Shown: positions 1 to 7,242 of the stretch, piece by piece | How the letters are laid out: each line of letters begins with the position of its first letter | How positions within the stretch are numbered: the stretch's first letter is position 1 | DNA from: Dissulfurispira thermophila | GTDB taxonomy: Bacteria > Nitrospirota > Thermodesulfovibrionia > Thermodesulfovibrionales > Dissulfurispiraceae | Length of the DNA: 64,000 bases | Direction of reading: 5' to 3' | NCBI RefSeq assembly: GCF_014701235.1 | Contig: NZ_AP022873.1 | Coordinates: forward strand, 682,001 to 746,000 | The notes under the pieces: generated by a model | Told to the model about the DNA's origin: nothing | The model's input: only the letters and a program-made list of their open reading frames with translations | The model's database searches: none | Program-made: the position numbers and the translations under genes

Positions 1-240
1 AAATGCCTCACCTGCTCGATGTATTGTGTCAAGATATATGGCAAAGGCTCTAAAATCAGACAACGACCTCTCCTTGAATTCTTTGAGTTGTTTCCCTGTT
101 GCCTCTATAATATGCCTCGATACTGAACTCGGTGATACTCCAAATGCCTGCGCTGCCTCTATTACTGTCTCAGCATACTTCTGACACGATATGCCCCTTA
201 ATACCCTTCACAACCCCATGTTCCTGTGTTATAAATTGCT
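1..240 (-). pseudogene. IS256-family transposase remnant (internal fragment, frameshifted)
   Basis: Read on the minus strand, about 1-210 encodes RVLRGISCQKYAETVIEA followed by FGVSPSSVSRHIIEATGK and FAIYLDTIHRAGE. This matches the central part of IS256/mutator transposases, where a YAE..EAFGLSPSTVSR helix precedes the first catalytic Asp of the FLDG segment. The preceding homologous residues (EHGVVK) lie in another frame, with the shift near 208-212, so the reading frame is broken. The N-terminal part is missing beyond about 240, where the recombinase gene begins, and the other end leaves the window. It is probably a dead copy. Family assignment rests on motif recall, not a search. Confidence 0.68.
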
Positions 241-241
241 C

Positions 242-1309
242 ATGAATACAGGGGTAATCTTAGGAAGGGATAGTTCTGGCAGGATAACAGCCGCCTTTTC
301 TTACAAGGCTGAATATGTTGAGAAGGTTAAAACCATTCCCGGTCACAGATGGCATCCGAAGGAAAAATACTGGAGCTTTCCTGACACTGATGGCACATTT
401 GAAAAGATTCTAAAGGACCTTGAAGGTGAAGAAATCCATATAGACCCTGCCCTGCAATCCGAACTGCCCGCTGAAGATTTAAAACGTGAACTCCTCTCAA
501 GAAAATACAGCTACAGAACCGTCAAAGGTTATTTATATTACAACAGGGACTTCCTCTGCTTTGTTAAAAAGCAGCCCTCTGAAGTCAACGATAGCGATAT
601 CAAAGATTATCTTGTCCATCTTGCAGAAGAAAAACAATCTGCTACTTTCACATTAAATCAGGCGATAAATGTCTTAAAATTCTACTATGGCTCAATGTTG
701 AAAAAGAAGTTTGTCTATGAAGTCAAAAGACCCCGAAAAGATAAAAAATTATCCATTGTTTTAAGTAAGGAGGAAGTTGCAAAAATCCTTAATTCAGTGG
801 ATAATATCAAACACAAAGCCATCTTAATGCTCGTATATTCAGCAGGCTTAAGGGTAGGAGAGGTTATAAAATTAAAACCAGAAGATATAGACAGCAAAAG
901 GATGCTTATTCATATCAAAGGTTCTAAAGGCAGGAAGGATAGATACACTTTGCTTTCTGAGATGGCTTTAGAAATACTAAGAAAATACTGGAGAGATTAT
1001 AAGCCTGAAAAGTGGCTCTTTGAAGGTGCAAGGAAAGACAGATACATAACAACGAGGACTGTAGATAAAATTATGGAACATGCCTGTGAAAAAGCAGGGA
1101 TTAAAAAGGATGTTTCAGTGCATACTTTAAGACACAGCTTTGCCACCCATCTATTGGAGGGAGGAACTGATCTCAGATATATTCAAGAATTACTTGGCCA
1201 TGCGAGTTCTAAGACAACAGAAATATATACTCATGTCAGCACACAAAGCTTGGGAAAAATAAAGGGTCCTTTGGACGGATTAAATTTAAAAAAGGGAGGT
1301 AATGACTGA
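242..1309 (+). CDS. Xer-like tyrosine recombinase / integrase
   Basis: This is a site-specific tyrosine recombinase of about 355 residues. The catalytic set is complete: Arg in AGLRVGEV, HTLRHSFATHL (H-x-x-R), LLGH and the nucleophile Tyr in EIYTHVS. The first ~80 residues form an extra module (IPGHRWHPKEKYWSFP) before the core-binding domain. The C-terminus KIKGPLDGL resembles the SPLD tail of integron integrases, but I do not see the IntI-specific insertion between the two catalytic boxes, so it is closer to Xer/solitary integrases. An upstream ATG at 191 lies in the IS256 remnant, so I prefer the ATG at 242; no clear Shine-Dalgarno decides. It lies directly before, and in the same direction as, attC-like sites and passenger genes. 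Confidence 0.88.
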   Translation: MNTGVILGRDSSGRITAAFSYKAEYVEKVKTIPGHRWHPKEKYWSFPDTDGTFEKILKDLEGEEIHIDPALQSELPAEDLKRELLSRKYSYRTVKGYLYYNRDFLCFVKKQPSEVNDSDIKDYLVHLAEEKQSATFTLNQAINVLKFYYGSMLKKKFVYEVKRPRKDKKLSIVLSKEEVAKILNSVDNIKHKAILMLVYSAGLRVGEVIKLKPEDIDSKRMLIHIKGSKGRKDRYTLLSEMALEILRKYWRDYKPEKWLFEGARKDRYITTRTVDKIMEHACEKAGIKKDVSVHTLRHSFATHLLEGGTDLRYIQELLGHASSKTTEIYTHVSTQSLGKIKGPLDGLNLKKGGND

Positions 1310-1356
1310 CAATATTTGTCAAAGTTAAGGTTATCTGGTAATTCAGCCAGAGTTGG

Positions 1357-1419
1357 TATATCCGAAATACTTCGGATAGCACCCCGATATGGGGGTATAT
1401 CCGAACCTGTTTCGGATAC
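1357..1419. repeat. nested palindrome downstream of the integrase
   Basis: TATCCGAA and TTCGGATA occur twice as inverted pairs (1359-1366/1371-1378 and 1398-1405/1411-1418), with ACCCC/GGGGT (1381-1385/1391-1395) in the middle. The halves can pair locally as three small hairpins or globally as one 60-nt hairpin with three stacked stems. It lies 7 nt before the first GTTAGCGGAAATTG core. A recombination-site hairpin, integrase binding site or transcription stop are all possible. Confidence 0.7.
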
Positions 1420-1425
1420 AAACAA

Positions 1426-1440
1426 GTTAGCGGAAATTGC
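1426..1440 (+). other. attI-like core site (recombination core 1)
   Basis: GTTAGCGGAAATTGC here is identical over 14 bases (GTTAGCGGAAATTG) to the core that closes the downstream hairpin site at 3240-3253. It lies between the recombinase and the first passenger gene, where an integron attachment site would be. No left-hand partner core (GCTAAC) is seen upstream, as expected for an attI rather than attC site. Function is inferred. Confidence 0.5.
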
Positions 1441-1480
1441 AAGAGCAAAATATAAATTATAAACGTAAAAGGAGGATATT

Positions 1481-3178
1481 ATGGCAATTTGGAAAACACA
1501 TAGAGTATCTGATGTGGTTACAGAAATTGACGAAGAAAAATTTGTTCTTCCTGTTATTCAACGATCACTGGTTTGGGAAGAAGACAAAATGGAACTTCTT
1601 TTTGATACTTTACTTAAAGGAGACAGCTTTGGTGGTATTATGGTTATTGAAGAAGAAAAAGATACCAAGCCATTATTTAATTACAGACCATTTACAAGGG
1701 ACGGTAATTTTATTCCTTCGCGAGAAGTTGAAAAACTAAAGCATCTACAATATTTTGTAATTGATGGACAACAACGCTTACAAACATTTTACATTGGATT
1801 AAAAGGAAGCATTAACGGCAAGGTTTTATACTTTGATTTGTTTAGTGACTATAATATTGAGTATGAATTTAAGTTTGAAAAAGACGAGAATAATTTACCT
1901 AAAATTTCAAAGGAAAACAATGATAGAAAAATAAAAGAGCATTTTTGGTATCCAGTTAAAGTATTATTTAAAAGATTAAAAGATACCAATGATGAAGATC
2001 AGGTTGCTGATGAAATAATTAGGAAAAACAACATAAAAGACGGAGACAGGAAAACACAAATAATAAAAAATATAAAAGCATTTTATAAAAATGTTATAAC
2101 CGCTGAGACTATTGGTATATCAAAAGTGGTAATTAATAAAAGTTTACCTGCACTTGAAAATCGTCAAAGAATAGTTGAGCTATTCAGGCGGTTAAACGAT
2201 GGTGGAACAAAACTATCTCCTTTTGACCTCGTTGCCTCAATTCTTAAGGGATTTTCTTGGGAAATGGAAGGGTTCCTCAATGAAATGCTTGATGAATATG
2301 AAGACATTGGACTTTCACAAGACAATTTAATAAAGTTGATTTTTTTACTTCAAGACAACCATGCCAAAGAAATGGCTTCTATCGAAGCGTCTGATGCAGA
2401 GTTTGCTATTCAAAATAGAGATAGAATTAAAGCTACTCTTAAAGCATTAAAAGATTTCTTAGAATTTTCTAAAACATATGATTATTACAAAGAAGGTAAT
2501 CGTTCATTTATACCGCTATTCTTCATTTCATATCATTTGTTCCATAAGAGAATTGATATTGATGCACTTTTGAATTATTTCAACAATTACGAAACAGGCA
2601 ATCCTGATTATCCATTAATAAAAAAATGGTTATACCATTCCTTAATAAATGGTGTTTTTAGAAGCAAAGGAGTAGGATGGATTCCTTATAAAACTGGAGT
2701 AAGGAAACTTTTAGAAGTAATAAAAAACTTTAAAAACAAAAAATTCCCAACAAATAAATTATTTAAAGTTTATGTTGAGCACCCGATTTCTTTCACGACA
2801 GAATATTCCAGTACCAATTTAGAGCAACTTGATAGTTCATTCATTTTTTATTTAATATACGATAGAAAAAGAACAATAAGAACTAATGATATTGACCATA
2901 TAATGCCTAAAAGTATTCTTGAAGAAAAAGATTTTGATTGGAACCTAATAAATAGTATTGCAAACTTTCAGCTTCTTGATTACGAAACAAATCGTGGAGC
3001 AAAGAATGGTAAGTCATTTAGAGAATGGATTAACGAAGATGTACAAGATAAGTCTAATTATGTAAAAATACATTTAATTCCTTCAGATGAAACACTATGG
3101 GATGAAGCCAAGTTTAAAGAATTCATTGAAGAGAGGTCGAAACTAATTATTGAAAAAATAAACGAATATGTTAAGTAA
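1481..3178 (+). CDS. GmrSD/DUF262-DUF1524 family restriction (defence) protein
   Basis: The 565-residue protein has an N-terminal DUF262 (ParB/Srx-like) domain with the hallmark DGQQR at about residues 95-99 (VIDGQQRLQTF) and a C-terminal DUF1524 HNH-type nuclease with DHIMPK near 471-476 and NFQLLDYETNRGAKNGKS. This is the GmrS-GmrD architecture on one chain. Known members restrict phage DNA carrying modified cytosines, with NTP use by the DUF262 part. The start is set by a strong AAGGAGG 6 bases upstream. The gene is AT-richer than its chromosomal surroundings, and its stop codon is followed immediately by an attC-like site, so it reads as a mobile cassette. The modified-base target cannot be told from sequence. 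Confidence 0.88.
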   Translation: MAIWKTHRVSDVVTEIDEEKFVLPVIQRSLVWEEDKMELLFDTLLKGDSFGGIMVIEEEKDTKPLFNYRPFTRDGNFIPSREVEKLKHLQYFVIDGQQRLQTFYIGLKGSINGKVLYFDLFSDYNIEYEFKFEKDENNLPKISKENNDRKIKEHFWYPVKVLFKRLKDTNDEDQVADEIIRKNNIKDGDRKTQIIKNIKAFYKNVITAETIGISKVVINKSLPALENRQRIVELFRRLNDGGTKLSPFDLVASILKGFSWEMEGFLNEMLDEYEDIGLSQDNLIKLIFLLQDNHAKEMASIEASDAEFAIQNRDRIKATLKALKDFLEFSKTYDYYKEGNRSFIPLFFISYHLFHKRIDIDALLNYFNNYETGNPDYPLIKKWLYHSLINGVFRSKGVGWIPYKTGVRKLLEVIKNFKNKKFPTNKLFKVYVEHPISFTTEYSSTNLEQLDSSFIFYLIYDRKRTIRTNDIDHIMPKSILEEKDFDWNLINSIANFQLLDYETNRGAKNGKSFREWINEDVQDKSNYVKIHLIPSDETLWDEAKFKEFIEERSKLIIEKINEYVK

Positions 3179-3254
3179 TTTGCCCTTGCAACGATCCGCT
3201 AACAGCGGCTATACGCCATTAAAACGGCGCATAGCCGCTGTTAGCGGAAATTGT
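3179..3254 (+). repeat. attC-like cassette-end hairpin (site 2)
   Basis: Starting right after the DUF262 stop codon: TTTGCCC (3179-3185), CAAC (3189-3192), then a left arm 3196-3217 and right arm 3226-3247 that pair over 22 bp with a single mismatch around an 8-base loop, ending in the core GTTAGCGGAAATTG (3240-3253). The order TTTGCCC-CAAC-GCTAACA-hairpin-GTTAnnnGAAATT is repeated at 4712-4802, as expected for integron attC sites. It is more perfectly paired than textbook attC sites, so a simple palindromic repeat or terminator is the alternative. Confidence 0.6.
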
Positions 3255-3278
3255 GGGTAAAAGAAAGGAAGAGAAAAA

Positions 3279-3743
3279 ATATTTAAAAGCAAACTTATTT
3301 TAGCTTTTTCTTTAGTGGTTTTAGCTTTGTTGTCTGGTTGTATGACTGCTGCCCAGCATCAACAAAGTTTGCCCTCAACCAAAGAACGAGAGATGACAGT
3401 GGGCATTGTTCAAAAAGAAATACGTGTTAGAATGTAGCAGGCTGATGTAGCTGTCGCTTTAGGTTCTCCAAACATTGTTACAAGGGATAGCGAGGGCAAG
3501 GAAACATGGATTTACGATAAGATTGCAACAGAAGCATCATATTCCAGAGACAGCGGTGGCATAGGAGGTGGAGCAGGGGCAGGCGGGGTAGCTGGCACAA
3601 CTCTTATTTTGGGTTTGCTTGGCAGTAGTTATTCAAAAGAGGCAGGGGCAGTCAGTACGACCCAAAAAACACTTACGGTAATTATAAAATTCGATAAAGA
3701 TAGTAAAGTAGAATCATTCTCATATCATGCGAGCAAATTTTAG
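3279..3743 (+). pseudogene. BamE/SmpA-like small lipoprotein, broken by a stop codon
   Basis: The frame from 3279 reads a signal peptide with lipobox (LALLSGC), then a BamE/SmpA/OmlA-like segment (VALGSPNIVTRDSEGKETW), a Gly-rich stretch and a C-terminus ending at the TAG at 3741. The position of the expected start codon is ATA (3279-3281), and an in-frame TAG lies at 3435-3437, where relatives have Ser (GMSQADV-type). No intact ORF remains. In known relatives this fold is a small outer-membrane lipoprotein. I infer a decayed passenger gene of the second cassette. Assignment is from motif recall. Confidence 0.62.
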
Positions 3744-3753
3744 GGATGAAGAT

Positions 3754-4255
3754 ATGAAGAAGATTTGGATATTGTGATTTATATTGAGCATCTTTGCTTT
3801 TGGGTGTGCCACAACTGGAGTTACACCTGAAAAAACTCAACTTCAAATTCGTGAATTTCAGACGCGTATCTACGACACAAATGATGTTAAAATGGTTATG
3901 AAGGCAATGCTTAATGTTCTTCAAGATGATGGTTTTATTGTTAAAAAATGCAGTAATGGACTTAGGCCTTTTGTCTGCGGAAAAGACAGTTGATATAGAA
4001 AGCAAAGGAGAGGCTTTCTTAGCAGCTTTTTTCTTAGGAGCACAAGCTACATGGAAAAAAGCATCTGTTATAGAATGTACAGCAAATGTAAGTGAGTATG
4101 GAAATCAATCTCGTGTTCGTGTTAATTTTCAAGTAAAAGTTTTGGATAATAAGGGTGGCATTAGAGAAGTTAAGCAAATCGAGGAAGAAAAATATTATCA
4201 AGATTTTTTCTTAAAGGTTGACAAAGGGATTTTTATCCAAAAGGAAAAGTTATAA
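3754..4255 (+). pseudogene. lipoprotein gene with nonsense codon and frameshift
   Basis: ATG 3754 begins MKKIWIL, followed by an in-frame TGA at 3775-3777 inside the signal peptide; beyond it FILSIFAFGCATTG gives a lipobox Cys. The frame continues to FIVKK near 3950, where a run of six A residues shifts it; the next frame (NAVMDLGLLSAEKTVDIE...) continues the same protein to 4255. Removing one A restores one continuous lipoprotein of about 165 residues. Two lesions make it a pseudogene unless the assembly is wrong. The gene follows the preceding lipoprotein pseudogene by 10 bases, so both were probably one unit. Function unknown. Confidence 0.66.
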
Positions 4256-4278
4256 TAATAAATGAGGAGGTGCAAGAG

Positions 4279-4491
4279 ATGTTTATACGAACCTTTACAG
4301 CCGTTCTTCATAAAGAAGATGACCTTTATGTTGCTGAATGTCCAGAAGTAGGGACTATAAGTCAAGGGTATACAATTGAAGAAGCCATTGCAAACCTAAA
4401 GGAAGCTACTGAATTATATCTTGAAGAGTTTTCGTTAGAAGAAATTTCAAAACCACTGATGACTACATTTGAGGCAGTCGTTAATGCCTAA
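4279..4491 (+). CDS. hicB: HicB-family antitoxin
   Basis: The 70-residue protein FTAVLHKEDDLYVAECPEVG...GYTIEEAIANLKEATELYLEE has the HicB partial-RNase-H fold pattern (beta hairpin with AECPEVG, then a helix beginning TIEEA). HicB neutralises the HicA mRNA interferase and, in many systems, represses the operon. GAGGAGGT at 4264-4271 favours the ATG at 4279 over the GTG at 4270. It overlaps hicA by 8 bases. No separate DNA-binding domain follows, so autoregulation is uncertain. The pair closes the second integron-like cassette; toxin-antitoxin pairs are common passengers of sedentary integron arrays. Confidence 0.85.
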   Translation: MFIRTFTAVLHKEDDLYVAECPEVGTISQGYTIEEAIANLKEATELYLEEFSLEEISKPLMTTFEAVVNA

Positions 4492-4711
4492 GTTGAGAAG
4501 AATCTCCGGAGAAGAAGCAATACGAAGATTGGAAAAACTTGACTTTCAACGAGTTCGTCAGCGTGGTAGTCATGTTGTTTTGAAAAAGCAAACATCTGAA
4601 GGTGAGATTGGCTGTGTTGTTCCTTTGCACAAAGAATTAGCAATTGGCACTTTGCGTGGTATTTTAAAACAGGTAAAACTAACTGTAGAAGAATTTATGG
4701 AAGATTTATAA
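4484..4711 (+). CDS. hicA: HicA-family mRNA interferase toxin
   Basis: The 75-residue protein MPKLRRISGEEAIRRLEKLD... has the dsRBD-like HicA fold with the catalytic-His motif RQRGSHVVLKK and the C-terminal pattern VPLHKELAIGTLRGILKQ...VEEF. HicA cleaves mRNA when freed from HicB. The ATG at 4484 overlaps the end of hicB, indicating translational coupling, and matches the usual family N-terminus better than the TTG at 4469. The stop codon at 4709-4711 abuts the attC-like site that follows. The complete motifs suggest it is functional. Confidence 0.87.
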   Translation: MPKLRRISGEEAIRRLEKLDFQRVRQRGSHVVLKKQTSEGEIGCVVPLHKELAIGTLRGILKQVKLTVEEFMEDL

Positions 4712-4802
4712 TTTTGCCCACAACTTCGGCTAACATGGCACAAAAGACTGACGTCCAAAACCTTTTGGCTTCTTTTGTGCCAAGAACGTTATATGAAATT
4801 CC
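4712..4802 (+). repeat. attC-like cassette-end hairpin (site 3)
   Basis: It begins directly after the hicA stop: TTTGCCC (4713-4719), CAAC (4721-4724), GCTAACA (4729-4735), an 11-bp stem TGGCACAAAAG/CTTTTGTGCCA (4736-4746/4772-4782) around a 25-base variable loop, then the core GTTATATGAAATTCC (4788-4802). Layout and flanking words match site 2 while the internal arms differ, which is the behaviour expected of attC sites. Confidence 0.62.
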
Positions 4803-5038
4803 GAACCCCGCTTTTAAAAGCGAAAAAATATTTAAACCCAAATTGCGAAGGGTATTCCTCAAAAATAAAAAATTTGTCCCTTTATATGCTCAAAGACACC
4901 TTATCCTTTGATAAAAAATTGCCATCAGTAATAAACTGAACATATTTACAGCCTTTCCTTCCATAAAAATCATCCAATTTCCTTTTAACAAAACAGTCTA
5001 CTCCCTTAAAAGGTTTGAGCCTCTCAACTCTCCTGCTG
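4803..5038. other. non-coding stretch between attC-like site 3 and the IS1380 transposase
   Basis: I find no convincing gene here. The short open frame over 4714-4911 starts inside the attC-like hairpin and has no recognisable motif. A 23-base segment at 4831-4853 recurs inverted, with one mismatch, at 6337-6359 on the other side of the transposase. A possible left IS end (CCTTTGATAAAAAATTGCC, about 4905-4923) weakly matches the reversed right side near 6280-6295; the exact element boundaries are not certain. Confidence 0.4.
4831..4853 (+). repeat. 23-bp inverted repeat flanking the IS1380 element, left copy
   Basis: TTTAAACCCAAATTGCGAAG and the following 3 bases are the reverse complement of 6337-6359 with one mismatch. 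The pair brackets the transposase at about 200 and 120 bp from its ends. It may belong to an older element or cassette into which the IS inserted. Confidence 0.6.
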
Positions 5039-6214
5039 TCAAATACTGGCTAATTGTTCCCTCATCTTTAAGTGCCTGTCTTTGTAAATGTAATCCTCTG
5101 CAAGCTTTAATATCCTTTGCCTGCCCCTCTTTATAAGCTTACCAGCTATGTTGATAAACATCTTCCTTATACTCCTTATGCTCATACGCAGTGTCCCCAT
5201 ATCCATTACCTCTGCCTGAAATAACGATACAAGATTGTATGCTATCATCTTAAGCTGGAGTGCTGCATAATTAGCATAAAACTCATCTGTCGGTATCTTG
5301 TCTATCCCAAATCCGTATTTTGCCTCCTTTATCCGATTCTCTACTGTCCCCCTGTTGTTGTAAAATCCATATATATCTTCCTCTGCCCAATTCAGATTCG
5401 TTACAAACGCTGCATAGTTATAGTTGAGTTCATCAAAAAAACTCCCCTGTGTCCCGCCATCATCTTGCCACCTTATGATTACTACACGCCTGCCTTTGCT
5501 CCATCTGCCTGCCTTATATGTGATTGATGCAACCTCTATATCTCGTGAACTGTTCCCAACCTTCCTCCACCTCTTTATCCCAAATATGTTGAGCTTTAAT
5601 GGATTAAAACACCTTACCTTCCCCACATATCCCCAGCCAAGTTCCTCCGCCTCCTTATAGTTTTCTTCTGAATCAAATCCTTCATCAAACCTCGCCAGTA
5701 CCTTGCCCCTCCTCTTGAGTTTTTTGTATCTCTTTACTATTTGCCCCATCTTCTTATCTATCCCCCTCATAAATTCAACACTCCCCGCCGAGGTATGAAC
5801 ATCACTACTCCTTATAAGCCTCATGCCAAATGCCTTCAACCCCTCTATATCGCCTTCGTCTTTGAACCTCTTTAAATCCTTGTTTAGTGTCGTATAATCA
5901 GGAAGTTTTTTCACCCCCAGTTTCTCTTTTATTAGATTCTCCTCTTCAAGTGCCTCAAAATGTTTCGTCCTCTCCATCCCTAAGATGTAACCGTCTATGA
6001 GACACCTCAATATAAAGGAAAATTCATATGTGCACCAATCCGCCTTCTTTATCCCTACGCATTTACCCAGTATTGCCTCTAATCTCTTTGCCTTTATAAA
6101 ATCAGCTATAAGATTGTACCCGCCATATACTGTGGTATTCTTCAGATTGAATTCCTCTTGTATATTTCTTGTTGCATCAGGCCTTCTTTTGTGATATATT
6201 GTATCCATATTCAC
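5039..6214 (-). pseudogene. IS1380-family transposase lacking the first catalytic Asp block
   Basis: The 391-residue protein ends in the IS1380 signature (FYNNRGTVENRIKEAKYGFG...FYANYAALQLKMIAYNL), including the catalytic Glu, and contains the middle block VLARFDEGFDSEEN with an Asp. Full members are usually 430-470 residues. Around residue 134 (near 5812) the protein jumps from LKAFGMRLI straight to RSSDVHTSAGSVEF. The usual intervening LDIDxT...G.NP.K.GR..Y.PL region, which holds the first catalytic Asp, is absent. The gene is otherwise open and has a GGAG before the GTG at 6214. It therefore looks like an internally deleted, probably inactive transposase. Confidence 0.8.
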
Positions 6215-6551
6215 TTTTTTGGTGCTCCTTTCTGTGGTAAGATTTTATATTGCGTAATTTTCTATGCCTCAGAAGGAGCACTTTTTTCAAGGGTTCTTAT
6301 GCAATTGTTTACTGTTTTGCAACATATCAAAAATTAACCCTTCGCAATTTGGATTTAAAAATCTTCCTTCTATTGATAGCGGCGCAATGATAAAAGCCGA
6401 AATATTTAAACGCTACTATACACATGGAGAGATTGATACGACTATTTTTTTAAGGATAAAATATGAATGAAAAAAGCAGATTAAACCTTTATGCAGGTGT
6501 GGATTGTGGAAACATGTTCTGGGAGTAACATCATATCAGGAGGGCTAAGTT
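6215..6551. other. intergenic flank right of the IS1380 transposase
   Basis: Contains an inverted pair GTGCTCCTTTCTG / CAGAAGGAGCAC (about 6222-6234 and 6271-6282) just upstream of the transposase start, likely an IS-end structure or operator, and the inverted partner (6337-6359) of the left flank repeat. A frame to 6470 ends AEIFKRYYTHGEIDTTIFLRI, which looks like the C-terminus of an unidentified protein cut off by the element. No complete gene is seen. Confidence 0.45.
6337..6359 (-). repeat. 23-bp inverted repeat flanking the IS1380 element, right copy
   Basis: ACCCTTCGCAATTTGGATTT plus 3 bases equals the reverse complement of 4831-4853 except for one G/A change. Confidence 0.6.
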
Positions 6552-7190
6552 ATGTTAGAAAGAAAGATTGTAGTTCCGGATCACTATAAGGTCTTAGCGC
6601 AAGAGTTAAAGCCTCTTATAGGGGAAATACAAAATGCATTTGTAAATAGACCGGTGCCGGAGGGGTTGCCGATACAGGATATAGCTCTTTGCAGCGCTAT
6701 GTGGATAAATCCTTTAGAGGGAATATTTAAGAATATAACATCGGATTTAAACAAGCTTGGACAACTGATGATGCCCGGCAAGGAGGCTGTAAGTTCATTA
6801 GATATAAAGATTTATATCAAATCGATTAGGCAATCTATAGACAAGGTAATTGATATTTTTCACAATATATGGAAAAGACCTTTTCCTGTAGAATACGCTG
6901 ACGGGCAGCCGCTATTTTCTGCAGTGCCTGAAATGATTATTAGGAAGTGTTTGACATTGTTTGAACAGATTGTTGACATCGTGGAAAATCATCATGATGT
7001 AATGAAAAAATACGGTTCTTCTACTGTTAGTCTGAATGTAACTTTTGGAGACGAGGAGATTAATCGCCTTGATAGATGGATGAATACTAAAGCTGCTGCT
7101 AATTATGAAATGGTAAGAAAAGATATGCGAAATAGCATCTGGACGCTGGCAGCTGTCTTTTTGCTTGGCTACTTGATTGGTGATGATTAA
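6552..7190 (+). CDS. hypothetical C-terminally membrane-anchored protein
   Basis: The 212-residue protein is of no family I recognise. The body is mostly helical and soluble ([20 protein letters not shown]...), and the last ~20 residues ([15 protein letters not shown]) form one membrane segment, so it is probably tail-anchored. AGGAGG 9 bases upstream fixes the ATG. It overlaps the upstream part of the gatA frame but ends before the true gatA start at 7243, leaving 52 bases between the genes. No promoter is obvious. It is the first chromosomal-looking gene after the mobile region. Confidence 0.6.
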   Translation: MLERKIVVPDHYKVLAQELKPLIGEIQNAFVNRPVPEGLPIQDIALCSAMWINPLEGIFKNITSDLNKLGQLMMPGKEAVSSLDIKIYIKSIRQSIDKVIDIFHNIWKRPFPVEYADGQPLFSAVPEMIIRKCLTLFEQIVDIVENHHDVMKKYGSSTVSLNVTFGDEEINRLDRWMNTKAAANYEMVRKDMRNSIWTLAAVFLLGYLIGDD

Positions 7191-7242
7191 GAAAAACAGC
7201 TTGTGTTATAATTACAAGTTTTTCAGATCTGGGAGGAACATC

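Noticed and set aside
191-1309. Canonical IntI integrase
   Set aside because: The region between the two catalytic boxes is short and lacks the IntI-specific insertion; only the tail resembles IntI.
1310-1440. CCCC/GGGG hairpin as an intrinsic terminator of the integrase gene
   Set aside because: No T run follows on either strand.
3435-3777. Stop-codon recoding (TAG/TGA read as amino acids) in the lipoprotein genes
   Set aside because: Other genes in the window use TAG and TGA as normal stops, and a frameshift is present too, so decay is simpler.
4714-4911. 65-residue plus-strand frame after hicA
   Set aside because: It begins within the attC-like hairpin and shows no domain, signal or ribosome-binding site.
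4905-6295. Exact IS1380 ends with a TTAT duplication
   Set aside because: The candidate ends match only weakly and asymmetrically, so I list the boundaries as uncertain rather than as a feature.
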